This document shows, in pieces, positions 47,868 to 55,415 of a DNA stretch of 64,000 nt. Each line of letters starts with the position of its first letter. Position 1 is the first letter of the stretch. The notes under the pieces are model-generated. The model was not told where the DNA came from. It saw only the letters and a list, made by a program, of their open reading frames with translations, and made no database searches. The DNA is from Enterobacter sp. CC120223-11. Its GTDB lineage: Bacteria; Pseudomonadota; Gammaproteobacteria; Enterobacterales; Enterobacteriaceae. The position numbers were made by a program, and so were the translations under genes. The stretch is taken from the NCBI RefSeq assembly GCF_900215375.1, contig NZ_OBEF01000005.1, positions 1 to 64,000 on the forward strand, in the 5' to 3' direction.

Positions 47868-48578
47868 TTAACGCGTGGCGTTCACCGCCGCGGTCCAGGC
47901 CTGGTTAAACGCCTGATGCTGGGAGGCCAATGGGCCAATCAGCGAGTTGTATTGGCTTGCCTGCTGCGAGGTCGGGAACTGAATACCGTTCGCCACAAAG
48001 CTCACCTGAGTGTTCTGCTGGGCCACAAAATCGCCCACCTGCACCAGCTGCTGGGTGAAGATCTGCGCCGCCGGGATCAGCGGTTGCATCGCGTTAGCAG
48101 GCTGAGTTACAACTTTGTTGTACACCTGATCGAACACAGGTTTCAGATCGTCGCCCTGCTTGAGCGCTGAGTGCGCCGCGTCGGCCTGCATTTTGGCATT
48201 TTCCAGCTGCTGGCTCAGCACGCCAAGCGCACCGTTCGCCTGACGCAGCGGCTCACGCTGGGTCATGTAATCCTGCGGCACGCGGATGGCGTTCACGCTG
48301 TCGACAACCGGACGCAGACCTGCATCCATCGCCTGGCTCACCTGCTGCGAATAGCCGTAGATCACCGCATAATCGGAGACGAACGGACCAAACTGTTTTT
48401 TCTGATCGGTGGTCAGCGTCGGCAGACGCTCGCCGCTCCGCATCACGGAATTTTGCAGGAAGTCGATGAACGCTTTGCGCTGATCGCCTTCTTTATCGAA
48501 ACATCCACTCAGGCTAACTACCATCAACAACGCCGCCACGGACGCAAACCAGCGAGAGCAGGACTTTCCTGTCGCCAT
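47868..48578 (-). CDS. yiaF: YiaF, conserved DUF3053 lipoprotein
   Basis: This 236-residue protein equals E. coli YiaF. I choose the second ATG (48578, MATGKSCSRWFASVAALLMV) because AAGGAG lies 7 bp before it but only 1 bp before the first ATG. The lipobox LSGC gives a lipid-modified Cys near residue 27 (GCFDKEGDQRK). The rest is helical and polar, rich in Gln. Function unknown. Confidence 0.92.
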   Translation of the reverse strand: MATGKSCSRWFASVAALLMVVSLSGCFDKEGDQRKAFIDFLQNSVMRSGERLPTLTTDQKKQFGPFVSDYAVIYGYSQQVSQAMDAGLRPVVDSVNAIRVPQDYMTQREPLRQANGALGVLSQQLENAKMQADAAHSALKQGDDLKPVFDQVYNKVVTQPANAMQPLIPAAQIFTQQLVQVGDFVAQQNTQVSFVANGIQFPTSQQASQYNSLIGPLASQHQAFNQAWTAAVNATR

Positions 48579-48829
48579 TTTCATACTCCTTCAGCCAAAA
48601 AAAGCGCAAACCGGCACACACGTGCCTGACGTTGACAAGGATAGTCGACACGGGCCTCACAGGATACCCTTTCCTGCGTTCATCATCGGAAAATTCCGCT
48701 CGCCGCCTAATGTTAATGATTTGTTGCCCGCATCACACTTCGTGAAATTGTTCTTTCCCGGCATTCAACCTATAACATCATGAATTAAAACTGCTTTATT
48801 CAGGTTTTTTGTGCGTGTGATCTTTCCGC

Positions 48830-48844
48830 GTACGATAATCGCAC
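48830..48844. promoter_or_regulatory. Palindrome GTACGATAATCGCAC, upstream copy
   Basis: This 15-bp near-palindrome (GTnCGATnATCGnAC) lies 112 bp before the MFS transporter start. A matching copy lies at 48917-48931. Two copies of one palindrome in a promoter region suggest a transcription-factor operator; the regulator is not known. Confidence 0.55.
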
Positions 48845-48916
48845 GCTTCCCCGGGCCAGCACGTTGTCGAAAAAGCGCGCGGGTGGTTTGATTGAATGAA
48901 CGATTACCGGATTGAT

Positions 48917-48931
48917 GTTCGATAATCGCAC
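48917..48931. promoter_or_regulatory. Palindrome GTTCGATAATCGCAC, downstream copy
   Basis: Differs from the copy at 48830 in only the central third base. It ends 25 bp before the transporter start, overlapping the expected promoter/leader, a position suited to repression. A related half-site ACGATTACCGG lies between the two copies. Confidence 0.55.
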
Positions 48932-48955
48932 ATTTTACCTCCCAGGAATCGCGAC

Positions 48956-50314
48956 ATGACAAAGACAACAACCGATATCCAGGCCTTTATCAACGAGCAT
49001 CCGTTCACGAAATATCAGTGGATGATCCTCGTACTGTGCTTTATTACCGTGGCGTTGGACGGTTTCGACACCGCCATCATCGGCTTTATCGCCTCTGATC
49101 TCGTTCAGGAATGGGGCGTGCAGAAATCGGCGCTCGGCCCGGTCATGAGCGCCGCGCTGGTCGGCCTTGCCGTCGGCGCACTGACCGCAGGCCCGATGGC
49201 GGACCGTATTGGCCGTAAAAAGGTGCTGCTCCTCTCCATCATCGTGTTTGGTACGTTCAGCCTGCTGACTGCGGCAGCTACCAGCCTGAACCAACTGACG
49301 CTGCTGCGCTTCCTCACCGGCCTCGGCTTGGGTGCGGCCATGCCAAACGCCGCCACGCTGATGAGCGAATATGCGCCGGAGCGCCGTCGCGCGCTGCTGG
49401 TGAATCTGATGTTCGTCGGCTTCCCGATTGGCTCTTCGCTCGGTGGCTTTGTCTCTGCCTGGCTGATCCCGCACTACGGCTGGCAAAGCGTGCTGATCCT
49501 CGGCGGCGTGATGCCGCTGGTAATGGCTGTCGTGCTGCTGTTTTTCCTGCCGGAGTCCGTCCGCTACCTGGTTGCGAAAAACAAATCTCAGCAGCAGGTG
49601 GCAGCCATCCTGAACCGCATCGCTCCGCTGCCCGCAGAGACTCACTTTGTCCTGCACGAGGCGGGTGAAGTGCAGGAGAAATCCGCGCTGGGCGTGATTT
49701 TCTCGCCGCGCTACCTCGTCGGCACCGTGATGCTTTGCCTGACCTACTTTATGGGCCTGCTGATTTTCTACCTGCTGACCAGCTGGCTACCGCTGCTCAT
49801 TCGTGAAACCGGTGCCACCATGAGCCAGGCCTCGGTGATCACCGCGCTGTTCCCACTCGGCGGCGGCATCGGCGTGCTGGTGCTCGGTGCGCTGATGGAC
49901 AAATTCAATCCGAACAAAGTGGTGGCCGTCGGCTGGCTGCTGACCGGCGTGTTCGTCTGCCTCGTCGGTTTCTCGACCAGCAGCCTGGTATTGATGGGCG
50001 TGATGGTGTTTATCGCAGGCAGCATCATGAACGGCGCGCAGTCCTCCATGCCAGCACTTGCTGCCGGTTTCTACCCGACGCAGGGCCGCGCCACGGGCGT
50101 AGCGTGGATGCTCGGCATCGGGCGTTTTGGCGGCATTCTTGGGGCCTTCAGCGGCGTCTTCCTGATGCAGGCCGAGCTGTCGTTTGAAACGATCTTTATG
50201 CTGCTGGCTATCCCGGCGCTGCTGTCCGCCTCGGCATTGATGATTAAGTATCTCGTTACCCGCCCGACCCGTAACCAAACCCGCGACATCCCGAAAGCGA
50301 CGCAAAAAGCCTGA
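48956..50314 (+). CDS. MFS transporter, aromatic acid:H+ symporter (AAHS) type
   Basis: This 452-residue, 12-TM transporter resembles PcaK/BenK/MhpT-type proteins. The AAHS signature DGFDTAIIGFIA is in TM1, with the MFS loop motif GPMADRIGRKKVLLL between TM2 and TM3 and LPESVRYLVAKN after TM6. Likely substrates are aromatic or small organic acids, carried with protons; the exact one is unknown. It is not in this position in E. coli K-12. It stands alone between yiaF and yiaG, with its own terminator and two palindromes upstream. Confidence 0.88.
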   Translation: MTKTTTDIQAFINEHPFTKYQWMILVLCFITVALDGFDTAIIGFIASDLVQEWGVQKSALGPVMSAALVGLAVGALTAGPMADRIGRKKVLLLSIIVFGTFSLLTAAATSLNQLTLLRFLTGLGLGAAMPNAATLMSEYAPERRRALLVNLMFVGFPIGSSLGGFVSAWLIPHYGWQSVLILGGVMPLVMAVVLLFFLPESVRYLVAKNKSQQQVAAILNRIAPLPAETHFVLHEAGEVQEKSALGVIFSPRYLVGTVMLCLTYFMGLLIFYLLTSWLPLLIRETGATMSQASVITALFPLGGGIGVLVLGALMDKFNPNKVVAVGWLLTGVFVCLVGFSTSSLVLMGVMVFIAGSIMNGAQSSMPALAAGFYPTQGRATGVAWMLGIGRFGGILGAFSGVFLMQAELSFETIFMLLAIPALLSASALMIKYLVTRPTRNQTRDIPKATQKA

Positions 50315-50321
50315 TCTCAAC

Positions 50322-50345
50322 GGCGGGCCGCTGCGCCCGCCCTTT
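50322..50345 (+). terminator. Terminator of the MFS gene
   Basis: GGCGGG-CCGCTGCG-CCCGCC followed by CTTTTGCGTTTTTTT begins 8 bp after the stop codon. Confidence 0.8.
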
Positions 50346-50563
50346 TGCGTTTTTTTACGGTCGATTTACAAAAAAAGCGCTGAACAACTTTCCCGGTTCT
50401 TTATCAGATAATTAGTTCTGTCGGGCCTCTGGCTGAAACGCGTCAGGCCAAATATATCGCACGAATAATCACTCCCGTGACAACACCTCACCCATTTTAC
50501 TGACTACGCTTAATGAGCTTGCCAATAATAACAATCTCATTTGGCCCTCCAGAGGAGTTCTCA

Positions 50564-50851
50564 ATGGAAGTTAAAGATCCGATGTCTGAACTGCTGAGTA
50601 GTCTGGAAAACATTGTTTTTAAAGACGAATCACAGAGAATTACCCTGACCCAAAAGCCCACTGCCTTTACCGAGTTTGAGCAACTGCGTAAAGGCTCCGG
50701 TTTAAAAATTGATGATTTCGCCCGGGCGATGGGCGTGAGCGTAAGCATGGTGCAGGAGTGGGAATCGAGACGAGAAAAGCCGACGCCCAGCGAACTGATG
50801 CTTATGCGCTTAATTCAGGCAAATATTGCCGGTAGCAAACACGTTGCCTGA
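50564..50851 (+). CDS. yiaG: YiaG, helix-turn-helix (HTH_XRE) regulator
   Basis: This 95-residue protein matches E. coli YiaG (96). The ATG at 50564 is preceded by AGAGGAG. A Cro/CI-type HTH lies at about residues 43-80 (LKIDDFARAMGVSVSMVQEWESRREKP). The family resembles HigA-type antitoxins, but no toxin gene is adjacent, so it is a likely lone regulator. E. coli cspA, which follows yiaG there, is not present here. Confidence 0.93.
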   Translation: MEVKDPMSELLSSLENIVFKDESQRITLTQKPTAFTEFEQLRKGSGLKIDDFARAMGVSVSMVQEWESRREKPTPSELMLMRLIQANIAGSKHVA

Positions 50852-50872
50852 GTAGCACGACCTTTCTGACCG

Positions 50873-50895
50873 CCCCCGCTTCTGCGGGGGTTTTT
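50873..50895. terminator. Terminator between yiaG and the ABC-F gene
   Basis: CCCCCGC-TTCT-GCGGGGG followed by TTTTT. It separates the convergent ends of yiaG and the ABC-F gene, which ends 3 bp later. Confidence 0.9.
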
Positions 50896-50897
50896 GT

Positions 50898-52520
50898 TTA
50901 TAACGTCCTGAACTCCCAGCCTGTTTCTCGCCACTCCAACACGTGCGTGAGGCTCAGCGCCTGCAAAAATGCCTCATCGTGCGACACCACCATCATCGCC
51001 CCAGGAAACGCCGACAGCGCGGTTTCGATTGCCTGCGTGGAGGCCAAATCCAGATGGTTGGTCGGCTCATCCAGCAGCAGAAGCTGTGTCGCCTCCCGCC
51101 GCCAGAGCACGCCTGCCAGCGCCGCCTTCAGGCGCTCACCGCCGCTGAGTGAGGCGAGCGGCAGCGTGACCTTATCGGCGGTAAGCTGCAGCTGTGCCAG
51201 GCGGCTGCGCAGCACGCCCTCCTCGAGCGGCGTATCACCGAGATTCAGAAGTGACATGACTGAGAGAGACAGATCGAACTGGCTGAGATGCTGATCGAGC
51301 CAGGCCGCCTGAACGGAAAGCCTGCAACTCCCCGAAACGGGAGGGAGCAGCCCCTGAATCACCTTTAATAAGGTCGTCTTGCCGCAGCCGTTTGGCCCAC
51401 GCAGGGCAATGCGCATCGGCCCCGTTAGCAGGATGTTCAGCGGCGGCAGGGCTGCGTGTGGCAGCACTAAATCCTTCAATTCCAGCACCTGTTTTCCTGC
51501 GGCAATTTGGCTGCCGGGCAACGTAAACATTACCGTGGCGTCCTCTTCCACCCGTTCACGAGCCTGTTTCACCGCGGCATTCAGGGCCTCATTTTGCTCG
51601 CTGTGCTGCCGACGAATCGTGCCCGGGCGTGCTTTGGCGGCACCTTTATAGGCCACACGCTCGAAGGAGGCGATATTCAGCGAATCCACCGTCCGTAATG
51701 TCTGCGCCGAACGTCTCAGGCTGGCATCGTGCTCTTTCTGCATTCGTGCGCGGGTGCGCCGACGCTCTGTGGCCGCATGCTCCAGTGCGGCGCGGGCCGC
51801 CTGTTGTTCGGCATCGCGCTGCTGCTGCCAGACGTCAAAATTACCGCCATAGCTGCGCAGCTCGCCTGCGGCCAGTTCCAGAATGTGCGGTAACTTGCTC
51901 AGCAGCTCGCGGTCATGGCTGGCAATCAGCGCTCCACCGCGCCAGCGTGAAAGCTGCTGCCAGAACCACTCCCGCCCGGCCCGATCCAGATGGTTGGTCG
52001 GTTCGTCCAGCAGCAGATAATCAGCCCCGGACAGAAACGCGCCGCAAAGCAGGGCTTTTACCCGCTCTCCACCGCTCAGGGAAGCCGCCGGAAGCTGTGG
52101 GTCAAAAACAGGTAAAGAGAGTTCAGCAAACCCGGCACTTAGCCGCTCCGCTAAATCCCAGTGTCCGTCCAGCAGATCGGCGTCTTCCGGCAGCATTTCA
52201 CCTTTTGCCACACGGGCCATCGCCTCATAGCGATCGCTCAGACCAAGCAGTTCAGCCAGGGTGCAACCGGGAGGAAGTTGATGCTCCTGGGCAACGTAGG
52301 CAACCTGCGAGAAGCGCTCAATATGCCCCTGAGCAGGGAAATCGATATTTGCCAGCAGCTGCAACAGCCGGGACTTGCCGCTGCCGTTGCGCCCGACAAG
52401 ACCGCACAGCGTGGATTCAAGCGAAAAATTCAGCGGACCAAACAGCACATCGCCCGTCGCAAACTGACAGGTGACCTGATGCAAAATAAAAGAAGGGGAT
52501 TGCGCATAAAAATGAGCCAT
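50898..52520 (-). CDS. ABC-F family ATPase
   Basis: A 540-residue soluble protein (ATG at 52520, AGGAG 5 bp upstream) with two ABC domains and no TM segments, i.e. ABC-F. Domain 1: Walker A GRNGSGKS (about residue 43), signature ASLSGGERVK, Walker B DYLLLDEPTNHLD. The linker (about 230-310) is charged and helical, as in the ribosome-contacting P-site linker, with ATERRRTRARMQKEHDASLRRS. Domain 2: GPNGCGKTT, LASLSGGERLKAALAG, LLLLDEPTNHLD. Most characterised ABC-F proteins act on the ribosome, and some give antibiotic resistance; the role here is unknown. It is not at this place in E. coli K-12. Confidence 0.9.
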   Translation of the reverse strand: MAHFYAQSPSFILHQVTCQFATGDVLFGPLNFSLESTLCGLVGRNGSGKSRLLQLLANIDFPAQGHIERFSQVAYVAQEHQLPPGCTLAELLGLSDRYEAMARVAKGEMLPEDADLLDGHWDLAERLSAGFAELSLPVFDPQLPAASLSGGERVKALLCGAFLSGADYLLLDEPTNHLDRAGREWFWQQLSRWRGGALIASHDRELLSKLPHILELAAGELRSYGGNFDVWQQQRDAEQQAARAALEHAATERRRTRARMQKEHDASLRRSAQTLRTVDSLNIASFERVAYKGAAKARPGTIRRQHSEQNEALNAAVKQARERVEEDATVMFTLPGSQIAAGKQVLELKDLVLPHAALPPLNILLTGPMRIALRGPNGCGKTTLLKVIQGLLPPVSGSCRLSVQAAWLDQHLSQFDLSLSVMSLLNLGDTPLEEGVLRSRLAQLQLTADKVTLPLASLSGGERLKAALAGVLWRREATQLLLLDEPTNHLDLASTQAIETALSAFPGAMMVVSHDEAFLQALSLTHVLEWRETGWEFRTL

Positions 52521-52706
52521 AAGCACTCCTGAATGAAATTAAAACCTCCCCGCCAACGCAATGCGTTGTGTCAGGGGCGAAATTCATCAGTCGTGATTGT
52601 TCATTTTCAGCAGAGACTCCGGATATGACGAGGGGTTCGTCGCGGCACAGGATAGCCGCATACGGCATGGGGTTTCAAGGCTAAATTTTCGCCATCAGGC
52701 ATAAAA

Positions 52707-52726
52707 AAACCCGCGGCTGCGGGTTT
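52707..52726 (-). terminator. Terminator past the glyS 3' fragment
   Basis: On the minus strand AAACCCGC-AGCC-GCGGGTTTTTTT lies 64 bp after the stop codon of the glyS fragment. It may be the old glyS terminator, now separated from the gene by the islet. Confidence 0.8.
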
Positions 52727-52733
52727 CTGATTT

Positions 52734-52765
52734 CCCCTCTCCCGAGGGAGAGGGTTGGGGTTAGG
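52734..52765. repeat. GGGAGAGGG palindromic element
   Basis: CCCCTCTCCCGAGGGAGAGGGTTGGGGTTAGG forms a hairpin and belongs to the same repeat family as the elements at 1-130, 35.55 and 37.85 kb. Confidence 0.75.
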
Positions 52766-52789
52766 GCATCAGACAACACCCGGCCCCAC

Positions 52790-52965
52790 TTACTGCAGCA
52801 GAGAAATATCCGCCACCTGCAGGAACAGCTCACGAAGCTTAGTCAGCAGCGTCAGACGGTTGATACGCACGTCTTTATCTTCCGCGTTCACCATCACGTT
52901 CTCGAAGAATTCATCCACCGGCTCGCGCAGGGACGCCAGCTCCACCAGCACTTTCTGGTAGCAGC
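52790..52965 (-). pseudogene. glyS: 3' fragment of a second glyS allele
   Basis: The minus strand encodes the last 56 or so residues of glycyl-tRNA synthetase beta ([18 protein letters not shown] ... [11 protein letters not shown], stop). Against the intact glyS end at 55416 there are only 5 amino-acid changes among 56, yet about 14 base changes in the first 155 bp, most of them silent. So it comes from a related but different glyS allele and not from a fresh duplication. Homology stops at about 52965 and the rest of the gene is missing. Confidence 0.88.
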
Positions 52966-53211
52966 GTAATCCTTCCGATCTTTGCCTGTGGCATATTGAG
53001 GACAGGTACGTTAAGGCCAAAGCTGCCGGGCCTAACTTTATCGGGCCATCGACAGCAGGAACTGCACTGTCGATGAGTATCCCCCCGCCTGAACAGTAAA
53101 GCCGCCTGCCGTTTGCCGGGTAAAATATTCTGCAACACGAAGAAAGCGTATCCATGCCACCGGTGAAGTCATGTCCTCCAGTGACAGAAAAGGTAATACG
53201 GTCCTCCTGAG
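52966..53211. other. Unassigned sequence inside the glyS islet
   Basis: 246 bp between the glyS fragment and the nicotinamidase-like gene. I see no gene with a start and ribosome site. The first bases (52972-52981) read CTTCCGATCT, the same as the end of a common Illumina adapter, which may be chance. Confidence 0.4.
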
Positions 53212-54018
53212 TCAGCCAATATCACTGGCCTTAATGCGGCTGACGCCAGCTTTCTTCATTGCCTCCCAGGCTTTGTCGAGCGAGCCATCAAGGTTAATTC
53301 CCCGGGTTGCATCTTCAACTACGCTTACGTCAAAACCGAGACTGGCGGCGTCAATAGCGGTCCAGCCCACGCAAAAATCGGTCGCGACTCCGGTAACGAA
53401 AAGATGCGCGATCCCGCGCTCGCGCAGATATCCCGCCAGCCCCGTAGGCGTCTGACCGTCCGCTTCTTTGAACGCGGAGTAGCTGTCCAGGTCGATATTA
53501 TATCCTTTGCGGATGATCAGCTGGGCCTTAGTGATGCGCAGATCCTTACAAATCTTTGCTCCCCAGGTGCCCTGCACGCAGTGATCGGGCCAAAGAATCT
53601 GAGGACCATTGGGAGTATCAATGGTGTCATTAGGTTCTTTGCCATCGTGGGCGCTGGCAAACGAAATATGGCCATGAGGATGCCAGTCCTGAGTAACAAT
53701 AATGGTGTCGAACTTCTCATAGAGGGCGTTAATGACCGGAATAATCTCATCTCCCCTCTCCACCGCCAACGCGCCACCGGGAAGAAAGTCATTCTGCATG
53801 TCGACAATAATCAGCGCACGTTTACCGCCCCCTCTTCCGTTGCGTGCTGTTTTCTGACGGTTTTCTGTCTGCGCAATCGCTCCGCCGCATGCGATCATGG
53901 CCGTGGCGCCAAAAGTTGCGGCAATCAAGTGTCTTCTCGACAACGACGGCAGACCTTCCCCCGCCGATGAGTCACACGGCGCATTCTGCTTTTGAGGAGG
54001 CGTAAAAATACCTTTCAT
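53212..54018 (-). CDS. Tat-exported nicotinamidase/isochorismatase-family hydrolase
   Basis: A 268-residue protein made of an N-terminal export signal and a PncA-type catalytic domain. The signal has a twin-arginine motif, [12 protein letters not shown] (about residues 26-37), then a hydrophobic core ending AIAQ. The catalytic triad of cysteine hydrolases is present: Asp in VDMQNDF, Lys in IRKGYN, Cys in TDFCVGW. Metal ligands fit nicotinamidase: DWHPHGH and WPDHCVQGT. It is therefore predicted to deamidate nicotinamide (or a similar amide) outside the cytoplasm. The housekeeping PncA has no signal. The start at 54018 leaves a long n-region; no better Met is visible. It belongs to the islet at glyS. 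Confidence 0.85.
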   Translation of the reverse strand: MKGIFTPPQKQNAPCDSSAGEGLPSLSRRHLIAATFGATAMIACGGAIAQTENRQKTARNGRGGGKRALIIVDMQNDFLPGGALAVERGDEIIPVINALYEKFDTIIVTQDWHPHGHISFASAHDGKEPNDTIDTPNGPQILWPDHCVQGTWGAKICKDLRITKAQLIIRKGYNIDLDSYSAFKEADGQTPTGLAGYLRERGIAHLFVTGVATDFCVGWTAIDAASLGFDVSVVEDATRGINLDGSLDKAWEAMKKAGVSRIKASDIG

Positions 54019-54431
54019 TCCAATAAATCCCTTTGATAGTTAGCTCAGGTAAGCGGTCTTGAATGCCGTTTTTACAATGAGTTAACGGGACGGATCTATG
54101 AGATAAAAGGCAAGATCGATAAGGTATTTCTTTGGCGGGGTTATGCCGAAGAAAATCAACGTTGATGCGGCGCTCAGATACCGAAATGATGTATAGCTGC
54201 GGTTACAATAATCATCAGCCCAAATCCTGGGCTAACTCACGCAACGGCTATATTTATCCTTATCAAAACGCTGCTCGCTTTCAGCCAAAAATAAATTTTC
54301 GTTTATTCATTAAGATTGATCTTTTGGTGGGCGAGAATTTTCCAGAATGCATCCAGGCTGGTTGAAATGATAAAAGGTTATGTTACTTTTTGTTTCTCCT
54401 GGGAATAATTACTTTCAAAAAGGTGCATTAA
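54019..54431. promoter_or_regulatory. Divergent AT-rich region between the two islet genes
   Basis: A 413-bp stretch with visibly lower GC than the surrounding genes. It must hold the promoters of the hydrolase (minus) and of the secreted protein (plus). A 77-codon open frame at 54132-54365 has no ribosome site and I do not call it. Confidence 0.5.
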
Positions 54432-55313
54432 ATGGAACTTAAAAGAAAACCTCTCGCTTTACTGGTCTTACCGTTAATTTTCAGTGCTTATTCTGCCCAT
54501 GCAAACATCGACCATATGTATATTAATGGACCTTCTTATATTGAGCGCGACAACTGGAGTGCTGAGTATAGCCTGGAGAATAAGGAGGATTATCGCGGTG
54601 CCGTTCACTGGCTATTAGCTGAGAATAGATTTTATCGTACGCATTATTTCAAATCTTATGGAGACACTGCTATCACAGGTTTTTCCATGGGATGGCTACC
54701 ACATACATCACTGGTGCAGGCAGCCGTACAGGACAACGGAGAGTACCGAACCCTTTCCAGGAAATTTTGCCAGGAGGGCTTTGTGCTCGGCTGTACTCCG
54801 TTAAAAAGTAAGACAAACTACAATAAGGGTGAAATAGTTAAGGTTGATTTAAACTTTATGCCAGAAGGAGAAAATAAAAAGGATCAGCTAGAAACCGAAT
54901 GGACCTTTGATCCTGCAACAGAAAGCTTGCTGAAAGGTGTTCAAATTAGCAAAGATAAATTCAGCCTTTCATTTACCGCACCTGAGCTGCAGAGAAGCAG
55001 CAAAGTTACTATTTTTAACCGGGTAAAAACACCCACTAATGAAGTCTTACTAAAACGCGACATCTGCCTGAGAGGTGCGGATCAGGGCTTCTGCATGGAT
55101 ATGGATAATGCTTTTAATGTTACACCTAAAGTAACCAGTTATGATTTTTCCGGTTTCACCGAAAACGTTGGAAAATTCGAAAAAGCCGACAGAGTATTTA
55201 ATAAAGGGACGATTTTTACCTGCGTTGAAGAAGTAAAATGCAATAATCCAGATTTTACTCCAGTTAACGGTTCGAGCAAATGGCGAGCGGCCTGGGTGGA
55301 AACCTACTTTTAA
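54432..55313 (+). CDS. Unrecognised secreted protein with three cysteine pairs
   Basis: A 293-residue protein with a clear Sec signal peptide (KRKPLALLVLPLIFSAYSAHA, cleaved near residue 24). I do not recognise the family. The mature part is beta-rich and holds six cysteines in three close pairs: FCQEGFVLGC, ICLRGADQGFC and CVEEVKC, a layout expected for disulphides in the periplasm or outside. The C-terminus (FNKGTIFTC ... SSKWRAAWVETYF) weakly recalls small carbohydrate-binding modules (F-x-x-G then late tryptophans); this is a guess. The gene is AT-rich relative to its neighbours, which suggests transfer. GGTGC-poor ribosome site; ATG chosen for the signal peptide. Confidence 0.75.
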   Translation: MELKRKPLALLVLPLIFSAYSAHANIDHMYINGPSYIERDNWSAEYSLENKEDYRGAVHWLLAENRFYRTHYFKSYGDTAITGFSMGWLPHTSLVQAAVQDNGEYRTLSRKFCQEGFVLGCTPLKSKTNYNKGEIVKVDLNFMPEGENKKDQLETEWTFDPATESLLKGVQISKDKFSLSFTAPELQRSSKVTIFNRVKTPTNEVLLKRDICLRGADQGFCMDMDNAFNVTPKVTSYDFSGFTENVGKFEKADRVFNKGTIFTCVEEVKCNNPDFTPVNGSSKWRAAWVETYF

Positions 55314-55351
55314 TTTCACGACCTGGTTATAAGCTATAGTTCCAAAAACCG

Positions 55352-55382
55352 GACGGTGACCGGTTGTTTATCGGTCACCGTC
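55352..55382. terminator. Hairpin between the secreted-protein gene and glyS
   Basis: Perfect 11-bp arms GACGGTGACCG and CGGTCACCGTC with a 9-nt loop. On the minus strand it is followed by CGGTTTTTGG, so it can terminate glyS; on the plus strand it lies 38 bp after the secreted-protein gene. Confidence 0.7.
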
Positions 55383-55415
55383 AGATTGCATTTGCCTTAA
55401 ATATACGCAAATCGG

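Noticed and set aside
50564-50851. YiaG as the antitoxin of a toxin-antitoxin pair
   Set aside because: The HTH is HigA-like, but no small toxin gene lies on either side and YiaG is a conserved lone gene in enterics.
52790-53155. A 121-codon gene ending in the glyS tail
   Set aside because: The upstream part is unrelated sequence joined to the glyS fragment; there is no ribosome site and the only recognisable part is the last 56 codons of glyS.
54132-54365. A 77-codon frame upstream of the secreted-protein gene
   Set aside because: No ribosome site, unusual composition, and it lies in an AT-rich promoter region.
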